This document shows, piece after piece, positions 17,554 through 27,335 of a stretch of 64,000 bases of DNA. The notes below the pieces were generated by a model. It saw only the letters and a list, made by a program, of their open reading frames with translations. It was not told where the DNA came from and did not search any database. The stretch is from SABI01 sp963676605 (GTDB taxonomy: Bacteria > Spirochaetota > Spirochaetia > Sphaerochaetales > Sphaerochaetaceae): positions 76,026-140,025 of the forward strand of contig CAXXSP010000047.1 in assembly GCA_963676605.2 (NCBI GenBank), written 5' to 3'. The position numbers and the translations under genes are program-made. Numbering within the stretch: position 1 is the stretch's first letter; every line of letters begins with the position of its first letter.

Positions 17554-18716
17554 ACCTAGATAAGATCCATCAGCTGGAAGAGGAACTGACAGCACAGAAG
17601 ATAGACACACTCCTGATCCTCTCGAGAGAGGATTCCGACCCTGTCCTCTCCCTGCTCCTTCCTGTCCATGTCGTTGCGCAGAGCGCGATCATTTTAAGAA
17701 GCAATGGAGAGCATATCGTCATCACGGGACAGACCGATGCGAATATGTACAAGGCCTTCGGGATATTCGAGATTATCACGGTGTCAACCTCGTTTGAACA
17801 GGAGCTGAAAAAAGTGCTCGAGCGAGTGAATCCGTCCTCTCTAGCACTGAATATCTCAGAGACTGATTATCTGTGCGACGGTCTTACGGTGGGTCAGTAC
17901 AGCCTCCTCCAGGAGGTGCTCGGAGAGCAGAAACTTTCAAAGATAGAATGTTCTTCAGAGCCGGTGATCTCTCGTCTGAGAAGCATCAAGAGCACAAGTG
18001 AGAGAGAATACATCGCCACTGCCGTTGAGAAGACCTGCGCCATCTACTCAGAGGTTGCCTCTGCCATCAGAATCGGAATGAGTGAGAGTGACATCGGGGA
18101 GCTGTTCGTCGCAGGAATGAAACGACACGGCGTCGTGAATGCCTTCGGCGAACCCTACAGTTACCCGCTGATCTGCATCAACCGGTGCGGCCTCGCCCAC
18201 CGGGAACCCAATCCCGCTCATATCCTTCAGGTACACGATATCCTGATCTGCGACTTCAGTGTCGTCTACAGGGGCTACTGCTCCGATATAGCACGGAGCT
18301 TTTTCGTTCTCGCCCCTGGCGAAAGTGAAGCTCCTCCGGAAGTATTGAAGGCATTCAACACGACCGTTTCCGCCATCTCTGCGATCCTCGAGGGGATCCA
18401 GTCCGGCATGAAGGGCTATGAAGCCGATGCCCTCGGCCGGTCCGTGATAGAAGAAGCCGGCTATCCGACGATCCGTCATTCGGCCGGACATCAGCTCGGC
18501 ATGAAAGTCCATGACGGAGGCACACCTCTTGCTCCCCCCTCCCGCGCTCTCTCAGAGGGAAGGATACAGGCCGGCGAGATCTATGCCGTAGAACCTACAG
18601 TCATTCAGGATGATGGAAAACCCTCCTTCATCGTTGAAGAGAATGTCGTGGTACTGGAAAAGGGTGTCCACATCCTCAGCGACCGACAGACGAACCTGTG
18701 GTATATCAGGAGGTAG
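17550..18716 (+). CDS. M24 family Xaa-Pro dipeptidase (first copy)
   Basis: A 388-residue creatinase/prolidase-fold protein. After an N-terminal creatinase domain (about residues 1-125), the pita-bread domain has all five metal ligands: the two Asp in CDFSVVYRGYCSD, His in AGHQLGMKVHDGG, Glu in YAVEPTV and Glu in FIVEENV. Such enzymes cleave peptides with proline at the second position. The start is a GTG that overlaps the TGA of the preceding M20 gene, with AGGAG ahead. The next M20 gene begins four bases after its stop. It is a clear paralogue of the M24 gene at 19974. Confidence 0.92.
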   Translation: MNLDKIHQLEEELTAQKIDTLLILSREDSDPVLSLLLPVHVVAQSAIILRSNGEHIVITGQTDANMYKAFGIFEIITVSTSFEQELKKVLERVNPSSLALNISETDYLCDGLTVGQYSLLQEVLGEQKLSKIECSSEPVISRLRSIKSTSEREYIATAVEKTCAIYSEVASAIRIGMSESDIGELFVAGMKRHGVVNAFGEPYSYPLICINRCGLAHREPNPAHILQVHDILICDFSVVYRGYCSDIARSFFVLAPGESEAPPEVLKAFNTTVSAISAILEGIQSGMKGYEADALGRSVIEEAGYPTIRHSAGHQLGMKVHDGGTPLAPPSRALSEGRIQAGEIYAVEPTVIQDDGKPSFIVEENVVVLEKGVHILSDRQTNLWYIRR

Positions 18717-18720
18717 GTGG

Positions 18721-19977
18721 ATGAGAGTTTCTGATGAGAAAATCATAGAGATCTTCTCCACCATGATACAACTGGACACCACTAACGATGAGCAGGCTAT
18801 GACTGACTACATCGGTGGTATCCTGGACTCCCACGGCATTCACTATGAGATCATAGAACCCTCCCCGGGGAGAACGAACCTCATCTCCCGACTGGGAGCA
18901 GAGCCTTCGGAGGCCACGGAACCTCCCGTCCTCTTCATAAGCCATACCGATGTGGTCGACTGTGAAAATCAGAACTGGAGTGTCCCGCCATTCTCCGCCG
19001 AAGAGCGTGACGGAATGATCTACGGCCGCGGAACACTCGATACGAAATACCTGACAGCCATGCAGCTGGCAGCCTGCATAGAGCATAAAGATACTCCTCT
19101 TCCCTTCCCTCTCTACTTCATTGCAACCGCAGATGAAGAAAGAGGCAGCACTCACGGCATGCCGCATGTCGTCACCTCCTATGGAAAGGCCTTCCTCCAT
19201 GGCCGGGTGATCAACGAGGGAGGAGGCTTCCTTGTTCACAACAACAGGACATCCTACTACCTCTGCACCGCAGGGGAAAAGGGACGCTGCACGGTACAGG
19301 TGAGTATCGAGGGCACCGCAGGTCCCGCCTCCTTCAGGACAGAGGGAAAGGCGGTTGACAGATATGTGATGCTCCTGCAGCGCATAATGGAATATACCTT
19401 CGAGGAAGAAGAGACCGGGGTCGCCGGGCACTTCAGGGAAGTGCTGGGAGAAACTGTGAACAACCCGTTCCTCAAGAAGTTCGATTTCTACAATTCACAC
19501 GATGCCTTCTCCCTGAGAAGCGTGAATATCGGGAGGCAGGTGAATGTCCTTCCTTCCATGATAAAGTTCGACCTTGAGATTCAGATGCTCCCGGGAAGAA
19601 AGAAAGAGAAAATCATCAGCATTCTCGATGAGCTCTTCGAGGGTATAGAGGGAGCTTCCTGGGAGATCACAGCCTTCCAGGAAGGCTTTGAGAGCGATCT
19701 CACAAGCTCCTTCTTCAAAACAATGGAAGAAACTGCCCTGACATATTATCCAGGGGAAGCCCTTCTTCCCGTATACGCTCTGGGACGGACCGACGGACGG
19801 TTCCTCGGGACCCTGCCGTCTCACGTCTGGGGGTTCGCTCCTGTGAGCGAGGCTATCGGGTTTACCGAGGTTCTCCGTCTTGTCCATCAGGAGAATGAGC
19901 ATATCGACCGTGATTCAGTGATCCTGGGAACCCGGTTCCTCAGCGATCTGCTTACAAAGACAGGAAACAGAACATGA
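18721..19977 (+). CDS. M20 family metallopeptidase (second copy)
   Basis: A 418-residue zinc peptidase of the ArgE/DapE/PepV group. Ligand motifs are FISHTDVV, the Asp in GRGTLDTKY and Glu-Glu in TADEERGSTHG, followed by NEGGGF, shared with the first copy. The dimerisation domain and the closing C-terminal segment with LGRTDGRFLG and HVWGFAPVSEA complete the fold. The start at 18721 has AGGAGGTAGGTGG directly before it, which decides against a longer open frame. It overlaps the next M24 gene by four bases (ATGA). Its frame is intact, unlike the first copy. Confidence 0.92.
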   Translation: MRVSDEKIIEIFSTMIQLDTTNDEQAMTDYIGGILDSHGIHYEIIEPSPGRTNLISRLGAEPSEATEPPVLFISHTDVVDCENQNWSVPPFSAEERDGMIYGRGTLDTKYLTAMQLAACIEHKDTPLPFPLYFIATADEERGSTHGMPHVVTSYGKAFLHGRVINEGGGFLVHNNRTSYYLCTAGEKGRCTVQVSIEGTAGPASFRTEGKAVDRYVMLLQRIMEYTFEEEETGVAGHFREVLGETVNNPFLKKFDFYNSHDAFSLRSVNIGRQVNVLPSMIKFDLEIQMLPGRKKEKIISILDELFEGIEGASWEITAFQEGFESDLTSSFFKTMEETALTYYPGEALLPVYALGRTDGRFLGTLPSHVWGFAPVSEAIGFTEVLRLVHQENEHIDRDSVILGTRFLSDLLTKTGNRT

Positions 19978-21155
19978 TGGAAAAGAACTATCAGCTGAAC
20001 AGTGAGAAGATCGCTCAGGCGAAACGCTACCTGAAGGATGAAGGCATAGACTGCTGGATCATCAAGACGAAGGAAGGGAGCGATCCCTGCATGCCGCTGA
20101 TATTCGGCCTCTCGATCGTGGGGGATGCACTTCTCGTTATCACCCCCTCTGAAACCCTCGCCCTCACCAGCACCATCGATGCACAGGATGTCGCTGAGAG
20201 CGGTCTTTTCGACCGGGTGATTACCTACGCCCCTTCAGAATTCGCCGAAAAGGCAGGAGCTCTCATACGCGACATTGACCCCAAACGTATAGCTGTCAAC
20301 TACTCACGGGACAACCATCTCTCAGACGGTCTGACCGTCGGCTCCTTCAGAGCCTTGAAGAACATGATCGGAAATCCCTACAGTGACCGGCTTACTTCAA
20401 GCGAATCGTTCCTGCAACGCCTGCGAAGCATTAAATCCCCTCTGGAGATCTCCTACGTACAGAAGGCGATCGATATCACCCTCGAGATCTATGAGGAAGT
20501 TTTCGCACAGGTCCGTAAGGGCATGACAGAAATCGAGATCGGTGAACTCTTCGTCAACGGGATGATGAAACGGAATGTAGTGAACGGAATCACAAGGAAG
20601 CTTACCCCTCCCATCGTGATGAACCATAATATCGCCCACAGGCCTCCGGGAGACTCTGTTCTCAAAGAAGGTGATTACCTGATCTTCGATTTCTCAGTTG
20701 ATTACAAAGGCTACTGCTCTGACATAGCCCGCACATGCTACGTCCTGAAGGAGGGAGAGACAGAAGCCTCTCCTGCTATGAGACAGGCGTTCAGCACCAT
20801 CTATGAGGCCATCAACAAGGCGGTAGCCCTCCTTGTTCCCGGTTCCATCGGAAAAGATGTGGACCATGCGGCTCGCCAGCATATCCTTGATGCAGGCTAC
20901 CAGAACATCTTCCACGCAGTGGGACATCAGGTGGGACGGGACGTGCACGACGGAGGGACGATCCTCGGCCCACTGAAAGAGAGCTATAAAAGCGCACCCC
21001 TCGGAATGATCGAGGAGGGTATGATCTTCGCCGTTGAACCGACGATCCTCTACGAAGAGGGGCCGGCCATCATATCTGAAGACAATATTCTGGTGACCTC
21101 AAGTGGTCCCAGATTCCTCAGCAGAAGACAAGAAGAACTTGTACTGATACATTGA
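19974..21155 (+). CDS. M24 family Xaa-Pro dipeptidase (second copy)
   Basis: A 393-residue prolidase-like enzyme with the creatinase N-domain and the metal ligands Asp-Asp in FDFSVDYKGYCSD, His in VGHQVGRDVHDGG, Glu in FAVEPTI and Glu in IISEDNI. It shares long identical patches with the first copy, such as LRSIKS, IGELFV and GYCSDIAR, so the two arose by duplication of an M20-M24 pair. Fourteen bases separate it from the first permease gene, which puts it in the same operon as the transporter. The expected job is breakdown of proline-containing peptides after import. Confidence 0.93.
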   Translation: MMEKNYQLNSEKIAQAKRYLKDEGIDCWIIKTKEGSDPCMPLIFGLSIVGDALLVITPSETLALTSTIDAQDVAESGLFDRVITYAPSEFAEKAGALIRDIDPKRIAVNYSRDNHLSDGLTVGSFRALKNMIGNPYSDRLTSSESFLQRLRSIKSPLEISYVQKAIDITLEIYEEVFAQVRKGMTEIEIGELFVNGMMKRNVVNGITRKLTPPIVMNHNIAHRPPGDSVLKEGDYLIFDFSVDYKGYCSDIARTCYVLKEGETEASPAMRQAFSTIYEAINKAVALLVPGSIGKDVDHAARQHILDAGYQNIFHAVGHQVGRDVHDGGTILGPLKESYKSAPLGMIEEGMIFAVEPTILYEEGPAIISEDNILVTSSGPRFLSRRQEELVLIH

Positions 21156-21169
21156 AGGAGTAATCTGCA

Positions 21170-22129
21170 ATGCTGAAATATATAGCAAAGCGCCTGCTCG
21201 TTTCCCTACCGGTCATCATCGGGATCACGATACTTTCGTTCCTGATCATGAAACTGGCACCGGGAGACCCGCTGGCAAACTTCATCAACCCCTCGATAAG
21301 CATGGAGGATCTGGAGAAATCACGTGATGCCATGGGTCTCAATGACCCGGTCCATATCCAGTATTTCAAGTGGATCGGTGAAGTCCTCAGAGGGAATTTC
21401 GGGTACACCTACAGCGGCCATCACTCCATCAGTGCCCTGATACTCGAGCGCCTCCCCAATACCATCATCCTTACACTGTCGGCCTTCGTCCTGAGTTTCG
21501 TCGTCGGAATCCCCGTCGGCGTCATCGGTGCAGTGAGAAAGAACACACGTACCGATTACTCCCTCACCCTCCTTTCCCTGATCGGAGTTGCTATCCCATC
21601 CTTCTTCTTCGGCCTTCTGGTGATCTACTTTTTCTCCCTGCTGCTCGGCATATTCCCCTCAGGAGGAATGGTGAATATCCGTGCGGGATACACCGGCTTC
21701 GCTTACTATCGCGATATCCTCCATCACCTCATCCTTCCCGCCATCGTACTCGCCCTCGGGAATATCGCATCGGTATCGCGGTTCACGAGATCTAATATGC
21801 TTGACGTACTCAAGGAAGACTATATCAGAACAGCAAAGGCAAAAGGGCTGAAGCACAAGGTCATCGTCTACAAGCATGCCCTGCGCAACGCCCTCATCCC
21901 GGTCGTCACGATCTTCGGGCTCTCCATCCCCTTCCTTTTCAGCGGAGCATATATCACCGAGAGCATCTTTAACTGGCCGGGAATGGGTCAGCTTGGTATC
22001 AGAGCTATACAGGACAGGGAATACGGAATCATCATGGCACTCAATCTCATCACAGCAACGCTGGTGCTCATGGGAAATCTGCTCTCCGATATCCTCTACG
22101 CAGCCGTAGATCCCAGGATCAGACACTAA
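21170..22129 (+). CDS. Peptide ABC transporter permease (DppB/OppB type)
   Basis: A 319-residue membrane protein with six predicted segments. The N-terminal MLKYIAKRLLVSLPVIIGIT is typical of DppB. The cytoplasmic EAA loop (around residue 215, ending YIRTAKAKGLKHK) contacts the ATPases. It forms a heterodimeric channel with the next gene product. The ribosome site GGAG stands ahead of the ATG. Twelve bases separate it from the partner permease. Confidence 0.95.
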   Translation: MLKYIAKRLLVSLPVIIGITILSFLIMKLAPGDPLANFINPSISMEDLEKSRDAMGLNDPVHIQYFKWIGEVLRGNFGYTYSGHHSISALILERLPNTIILTLSAFVLSFVVGIPVGVIGAVRKNTRTDYSLTLLSLIGVAIPSFFFGLLVIYFFSLLLGIFPSGGMVNIRAGYTGFAYYRDILHHLILPAIVLALGNIASVSRFTRSNMLDVLKEDYIRTAKAKGLKHKVIVYKHALRNALIPVVTIFGLSIPFLFSGAYITESIFNWPGMGQLGIRAIQDREYGIIMALNLITATLVLMGNLLSDILYAAVDPRIRH

Positions 22130-22141
22130 AGAGGAGATGAC

Positions 22142-23014
22142 ATGCTGATAAAGAAAAACAGTTTCTACGACTATGCATACCGCCGGTTCCGGCGGAACAG
22201 ACTGGCAGTGGCAGGGATCGTCATCGCGGGAATCTTTCTCCTGCTGGCCATCCTCGCACCGCTCATTGCACCCTACGGTCCTTCCGAGTTCTTTTTTGTC
22301 GATGGGAAGAATGTCTATGACAAATATGCTTCACCGTCCGCCTCCCATCTGCTGGGAACAGACTCGCTCGGACGTGATGTATTCTCCCGTATCCTCTACG
22401 GGGCAAGAGTCACCATGTTGGTCGCACTCATGGCAGTGGCCATATCGACGGTAATCGGCACCTTCATAGGCCTCATCACGGGATTCTTCGGGAAATTCAT
22501 CGATGCCGTATTCATGCGTATCGTCGACATCGTCATCTCTTTTCCGGTTCTCTTTCTCCTGATTTCGATCTCCACGATTATGGAACCCTCCATCTGGATC
22601 GTGATATTCGCTATCGGATTCGTCAGCTGGACAAGCACCGCACGCCTAGTGAGAGGGGAAGTCCTCAGGGTGAAAGAACTTGATTATATAGCAGCGGCAG
22701 GCGCGAGCGGCTCCTCCTCACTGAAGATCATCTTCCGCCATATTCTTCCGAATGTTCTCGCCCCCATCATGGTTCAGGTGACCATCGGTACGGCACAGGC
22801 CATTCTCATGGAAGCCTCCCTCAGCTTCCTCGGTGTAGGCGTGCAGCAGCCCATCCCCTCCTGGGGAAATATGCTCATGGATGCACAGAAACTCCTTGTC
22901 CTTAGGGACATGCCGTGGGTGTGGATACCCCCCGGCATCATGACCCTTCTTTTGGTACTGTCGATCTACTTTGTCGGCGATGGTCTGAGAGATGCCTTCG
23001 ACCCCAAGCAGTGA
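22142..23014 (+). CDS. Peptide ABC transporter permease (DppC/OppC type)
   Basis: A 290-residue inner-membrane subunit with the OppC_N segment (RRFRRNRLAVAGIVIAGIF) and the HLLGTDSLGRDVFSRILYGAR motif that defines DppC/OppC proteins. The EAA loop is around DYIAAAGASGSSSLKIIFRH. It pairs with the DppB-type protein. The following ATPase start codon lies 19 bases after its stop. Confidence 0.95.
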   Translation: MLIKKNSFYDYAYRRFRRNRLAVAGIVIAGIFLLLAILAPLIAPYGPSEFFFVDGKNVYDKYASPSASHLLGTDSLGRDVFSRILYGARVTMLVALMAVAISTVIGTFIGLITGFFGKFIDAVFMRIVDIVISFPVLFLLISISTIMEPSIWIVIFAIGFVSWTSTARLVRGEVLRVKELDYIAAAGASGSSSLKIIFRHILPNVLAPIMVQVTIGTAQAILMEASLSFLGVGVQQPIPSWGNMLMDAQKLLVLRDMPWVWIPPGIMTLLLVLSIYFVGDGLRDAFDPKQ

Positions 23015-23033
23015 GACACAGGAGAAAAAACGG

Positions 23034-24020
23034 ATGAAAAACGTACTGGAAGTAAAAGACCTGAGTGTCGCGTTCAAAACGGAAGATGGATCATTCCACG
23101 CAGTTGAGCATATAAGCTTTGAAGTTGCCAGGCAGAAGACCCTCGCCATCGTGGGAGAATCGGGAAGCGGGAAGAGTGTAACCTCCCTGGCGATCATGCA
23201 GCTTCTTGCAGAGAATGGGACAATCACCTCAGGGGAGATTTTCATCGACGGAGAAGATATTCTTTCTCTCTCTCCCCGTCAGGTGCAGCACTCTATCCTC
23301 GGTAAAAAGATCTCCATGATATTTCAGGAGCCGATGACGGCTCTCAATCCGATTTTGAAGATCGGGGACCAGATCATGGAGAGCATTACAGAACATCAGC
23401 AGATACACAGGAAAGAGGCAGAGAAGATCGCTCTTGAGACTCTGAAACTCGTAGGTATCCCATCCCCGGAACAGCGGATGAAACAATATCCGCACGAGCT
23501 GAGCGGAGGGATGCGCCAGAGAGTGATGATCGCAATGGGACTTGTCACCAAACCTTCCATCATGATTGCGGATGAACCGACCACGGCGCTTGATGTCACC
23601 ATCGAGGCGCAGATTCTCAATCTTCTTGAGGAACTGAAGGACACCTATCGTACAGCCATCCTCTTCGTAACTCATGACCTCAATATCGTCGCCGATATAG
23701 CTGACGATGTTCTGGTCATGTACTGCGGACAGATCGTAGAGAAAGGTCCAGTCGTAGATATTTATGAATCACCGAAGCATCCTTACACGAAAGGATTGCT
23801 GGCAACCATGCCATCACTCGATATGAAAGCGGAAATCCTCCCGACTATTCCAGGATCCGTGCCGAATATCAGCAGACGCCCTTCAGGCTGCTACTTCCAT
23901 CCTCGATGTTCCGCGGCGATGGAGAAATGTGCAACCATTGCACCGGAAGTTTTGAAAGTGGGAAATCAGTCGGTACGGTGTTTCCTGTACGAGGAAGAGG
24001 GAGGAAAAGAGAATGAGTAA
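23034..24020 (+). CDS. Peptide ABC transporter ATPase (DppD/OppD type)
   Basis: A 328-residue ATP-binding subunit with Walker A GESGSGKS, signature LSGGMRQR, Walker B MIADEPTTALD and switch His in FVTHD. The C-terminal oligopeptide-transporter extension has the Cys cluster GCYFHPRC-x6-C seen in DppD/OppD, which in some homologues binds an iron-sulphur cluster. The ATG at 23034 is chosen because AGGAG lies ahead of it and conserved sequence starts there; an upstream in-frame start would overlap dppC. It overlaps the next gene by eight bases. Confidence 0.95.
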   Translation: MKNVLEVKDLSVAFKTEDGSFHAVEHISFEVARQKTLAIVGESGSGKSVTSLAIMQLLAENGTITSGEIFIDGEDILSLSPRQVQHSILGKKISMIFQEPMTALNPILKIGDQIMESITEHQQIHRKEAEKIALETLKLVGIPSPEQRMKQYPHELSGGMRQRVMIAMGLVTKPSIMIADEPTTALDVTIEAQILNLLEELKDTYRTAILFVTHDLNIVADIADDVLVMYCGQIVEKGPVVDIYESPKHPYTKGLLATMPSLDMKAEILPTIPGSVPNISRRPSGCYFHPRCSAAMEKCATIAPEVLKVGNQSVRCFLYEEEGGKENE

Positions 24021-25002
24021 CACTTCATTACTGCAGGTTGAGCAGCTTAACAAGCATTTCCTCCTGTATAAATCGATCCGCCGGGATCGTTCAGTCTATG
24101 TAAAAGCGGTCAATGACATTTCCTTTCATGTTGAAGCGGGGGAAACGCTGGGTGTTGTCGGGGAATCTGGCTGCGGAAAGAGCACTCTTGGAAGGACTCT
24201 CATGCGGCTGCATGAGCCGACCAGCGGCAGTATCATCTTTGATGGGAAGAATATCGTTGATTCAACCTCGCGAGAGATGAGAACCCTGCGGGAGAACATG
24301 CAGTACATCTTCCAGGACCCCTATAGCTCGATGAACCCGAAAATGACTGTCCGTGACATCGTCAGTGAGCCTCTTGATAATTTCCGTAAGGAAATGAGTG
24401 CATCCGAGAAGGAAGAACGGGTGGCAGAGCTCCTCTCCCTCGTCGGCCTCTCCTCGGAGAGCATGAACCGCTACCCCCATGAGTTCAGCGGAGGTCAGCG
24501 ACAGAGAATCGTGATAGCACGAGGCATTGCCCTGAACCCCAAACTCCTGATCTGCGACGAATCGGTCTCAGCACTCGACGTATCCGTCCAGGCTCAGATC
24601 ATCAACCTCCTTCAGGAACTGAAAAAGAAACTCTCACTCACCTACCTGTTCATCTCTCACGACCTGAGGGTCGTCAAGTTTATCAGTGACAGAATCATGG
24701 TACTCTATCTGGGAGAGATCATGGAGATTGCTCCCTCAGATGCTCTTTTCAGTGATCCAAGACATCCCTACACCCAGTCACTGATCAGATCGATCAGTGT
24801 GGGGGATCCGCGCAATAGAACAGAGAGAGAAATACTCGAAGGGGAAATCCCTAACCCGATGAATGCTCCGAAAGGGTGTCCATTCTCCACCAGATGTCCG
24901 CTCGCGATGGAACGGTGTTCGGTAGAGAAGCCTGAGCTTATCGAGCTTGAGAAGGGACACTTCGGACGCTGCTTCCTGCTGGAAGCAGCTCCGTCGAACT
25001 AA
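24013..25002 (+). CDS. Peptide ABC transporter ATPase (DppF/OppF type)
   Basis: The second ATPase (329 residues) of the peptide importer. Walker A is GESGCGKST, the signature is FSGGQRQR and Walker B is LLICDESVSALD. The C-terminal region again has the GCPFSTRCPLAMERC Cys cluster. It begins inside the end of the DppD gene, so both should be made in equal amounts. RidA follows 40 bases later. Confidence 0.95.
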   Translation: MSNTSLLQVEQLNKHFLLYKSIRRDRSVYVKAVNDISFHVEAGETLGVVGESGCGKSTLGRTLMRLHEPTSGSIIFDGKNIVDSTSREMRTLRENMQYIFQDPYSSMNPKMTVRDIVSEPLDNFRKEMSASEKEERVAELLSLVGLSSESMNRYPHEFSGGQRQRIVIARGIALNPKLLICDESVSALDVSVQAQIINLLQELKKKLSLTYLFISHDLRVVKFISDRIMVLYLGEIMEIAPSDALFSDPRHPYTQSLIRSISVGDPRNRTEREILEGEIPNPMNAPKGCPFSTRCPLAMERCSVEKPELIELEKGHFGRCFLLEAAPSN

Positions 25003-25042
25003 ATAGAAATAACAGACTATGATTATCAATAAGAGGTTTACT

Positions 25043-25423
25043 ATGAGAAAGACAATCGCGACAGATCACGCACCGGCAGCCGTTGGCCCCTACTCCCAGG
25101 CAGTTCAGGTCAATGACACTCTGTACATATCAGGTCAGATTCCCTTTGTCCCCGAGACGATGGAACTGGTAAGCACCGACGTGGCACAGCAGGCAACTCA
25201 ATCACTGAAAAATATTGAGGCAATTATCAGTGAAGCTGGATTCTCCGTGAAAGACATCGTAAAATGCCAGGTATTCCTGAAGGATATGAACGATTTTGCA
25301 GCTGTAAATGCGGCCTATGCAGACTTTTTCGGAGATCACTCACCGGCACGGTGTGCAGTTGAAGTTTCGAGACTACCAAAGGACGTGGATGTAGAGATCG
25401 ATGCTATCTGTATCAGGGACTGA
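25043..25423 (+). CDS. ridA: RidA family reactive enamine/imine deaminase
   Basis: A 126-residue RidA protein, which hydrolyses enamine and imine intermediates released by PLP enzymes and so protects other PLP enzymes. The start MRKTIATDHAPAAVGPYSQA, the substrate-binding Arg in PARCAVEV and the C-terminal Glu in DVEIDAICI are present. The ATG at 25043 is preferred to one at 25019, because the family begins here and AGAGG lies ahead. Placement with a C-S lyase and an aminotransferase in the same region makes sense: these enzymes generate the intermediates it removes. Confidence 0.95.
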   Translation: MRKTIATDHAPAAVGPYSQAVQVNDTLYISGQIPFVPETMELVSTDVAQQATQSLKNIEAIISEAGFSVKDIVKCQVFLKDMNDFAAVNAAYADFFGDHSPARCAVEVSRLPKDVDVEIDAICIRD

Positions 25424-25441
25424 TCAGAGGAGATAAAGCAC

Positions 25442-26107
25442 ATGGAAACACGGGAAGAATTGAAACGGTATTTCCCTATTGCAGACTATATCGCAGCAAT
25501 CAACGGAAAGAAGTGTGAGGTCCTCATCCACGACGTGAGTGACCTGAATCACTCGATCTGCTATATCGTGAACAACCACATCACAAACCGGAGTGTTGGC
25601 GGCCCCATCACCAACTACGCTCTTGAACTGCTGCAGAAGAAGGAATACCTGAACAAGGACAGCGTAACGAATTATACAGGAACAACCCGTGACGGAAAGC
25701 GTATCCTCCGCTCCTCCACCTACTTCATCAAGGACGATGAAGGAGAAGTGCTCGGTCTTCTGTGCGTCAACCTCGATATCACCGATATGCTCAGGGCGCA
25801 GGAGGCGATCGGGGAGATCCTGAACGTGAACTCCACGAAACGATCCGAAGCAAGCCCTGTATCCGATCAGTCGGAACATTTCGACGGTTCTGTCGAGGAA
25901 ATCGTACAGGATATTATAGATTCCGTCATTCTCGATTCAGGGTTAAAACTCGTCGATTCGACAATAGCCGAGAAGCGTACACTCATCGGTGAGATGGAGG
26001 CGAAAGGAGTCTTCAAGCTGAAAGGGACTGTAAATACGGTAGCCCATGCCCTCGGAGTCTCCACCCAGACCATCTATCGCTACCTTCAGGCGAAAAACAG
26101 AGAATAA
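25442..26107 (+). CDS. YheO/DauR-type transcriptional regulator (PAS-like plus HTH)
   Basis: A 221-residue regulator. The first 115 residues match the YheO-like PAS fold (RYFPIADYIAAINGKKCEVLIHD, then GGPITNYALELL and GLLCVNLDIT). The C-terminal 60 residues form the helix-turn-helix with AEKRTLIGEMEAKGVFKLKG and STQTIYRYL. DauR of Pseudomonas, a regulator of D-arginine use, belongs to this family. Here it probably controls the surrounding peptide and amino-acid genes in answer to a small ligand. It lies 18 bases after ridA and one base before the aminotransferase start, so it is in the same operon. Confidence 0.9.
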   Translation: METREELKRYFPIADYIAAINGKKCEVLIHDVSDLNHSICYIVNNHITNRSVGGPITNYALELLQKKEYLNKDSVTNYTGTTRDGKRILRSSTYFIKDDEGEVLGLLCVNLDITDMLRAQEAIGEILNVNSTKRSEASPVSDQSEHFDGSVEEIVQDIIDSVILDSGLKLVDSTIAEKRTLIGEMEAKGVFKLKGTVNTVAHALGVSTQTIYRYLQAKNRE

Positions 26108-26108
26108 C

Positions 26109-27335
26109 ATGACTGATATAAAGAAACTTATGAACAGCAGGTTTCGGGACCTGGAAGGCGGTCTATTCTCCTCCGTGTCAAAGGCTGACGTGGGAGAAGG
26201 AGTAGGAAACCTCCTGTCCCAAGGAGTCGATATTCTCGCCTGGGCAGATCCATTCTTCCCGGACCCTGCGATACCCCTTGCCGTTCAGAACGTTATGAGT
26301 GAAGCAATCGCCTCGGGGTTTCCTTCTCATTACTCAATGCCGATCGGTATGAAAGAACTGAGAGAAGAGATCGCACGGAAAGTGAGATGTCAGACAGGAC
26401 TCACCATCAATCCCTCACGGAACGTGATCGTCACCCCCGGGTCCGACTCCGGTCTCCTGTATGCGATGATGCCTTTTATCGGGGAGGGAGATGAAGTCAT
26501 GGTGCCCGACCCCAGCTATCCAAGTAATTTCCTCAACCCTAAACTTCTCGGCGGCGTGACAGTTCCCGTACCTCTGGATGAGAAGAACGGCTATGCACTC
26601 GATATCGAGGAGTTTGAAGCACGTCTCACTGAGAAGACGAAAATGATCGTCCTGACCCACCCGAATAACCCCACGACCACCGTTTTTCCTCCTGAACAGC
26701 TTGAAGATCTTGCCCGGTTTATCATCAAACATGATCTCATCCTCGTCTGTGATCAGGCCTTTGAGGATCATATCTTCGACGAAAGAGAGTTTGTCGCCCC
26801 TGCGACACTGGAGGGGATGTGGGAACGCACTGTGACGGTCTGCTCAGTCTCCAAAGGACTGGGATTGAGCGGATTCCGTATCGGCTACATCTTCGCGGAT
26901 GACAGAATCATGGATGTCCTGTATGGAGGAGCGGTCAATGTACTTGGAGCAAGTGCGACGATCACGTCAATCGGAGCGCTGCAGGCCCTCAAGGAGGACG
27001 AGTATCTTTCTTCTCTCACCGAAAGGCATGAGAGAAGAAGAGTTATGGCTTATAAGAGATTCTCTTCCATCCCTGGAGTCTCTATGCAGATGAGCGAGAG
27101 CGGCATACTCTCCTGGCTCGATATCTCCCGCCTGGGAAGCGCTGAGGAAGTGGTGGCTTACCTCCTTGAGCATGCAGCAGTACTTGTGAATGCCGGAACA
27201 CCCTACGGAAAGCAGGGAGAAGGACATATTCGCATCGTCACAAGCTGTTTTGCTGAGGACGAGAAAGCGGACGAAGTCTTCGCCCGGATGGAGAAGGCAT
27301 TGAGAACCCTTGCCGAAGAAAAAGGCCTCAGATGA
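26109..27335 (+). CDS. Class I/II pyridoxal-phosphate aminotransferase
   Basis: A 408-residue fold-type I PLP enzyme. Landmarks are the cofactor-binding TPGSDSGLLYA region, the HPNNPTTT loop, CDQAFEDHIFD and the lysine motif SVSKGLGLSGFRIGY. The C-terminal substrate Arg lies in GHIRIVTSC. The ATG at 26109 is used because conserved sequence begins there and the longer frame runs into the regulator gene. Substrate specificity is not evident; it may deaminate amino acids freed by the M20 and M24 peptidases. It ends eight bases inside the convergent M24 gene. Confidence 0.92.
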   Translation: MTDIKKLMNSRFRDLEGGLFSSVSKADVGEGVGNLLSQGVDILAWADPFFPDPAIPLAVQNVMSEAIASGFPSHYSMPIGMKELREEIARKVRCQTGLTINPSRNVIVTPGSDSGLLYAMMPFIGEGDEVMVPDPSYPSNFLNPKLLGGVTVPVPLDEKNGYALDIEEFEARLTEKTKMIVLTHPNNPTTTVFPPEQLEDLARFIIKHDLILVCDQAFEDHIFDEREFVAPATLEGMWERTVTVCSVSKGLGLSGFRIGYIFADDRIMDVLYGGAVNVLGASATITSIGALQALKEDEYLSSLTERHERRRVMAYKRFSSIPGVSMQMSESGILSWLDISRLGSAEEVVAYLLEHAAVLVNAGTPYGKQGEGHIRIVTSCFAEDEKADEVFARMEKALRTLAEEKGLR

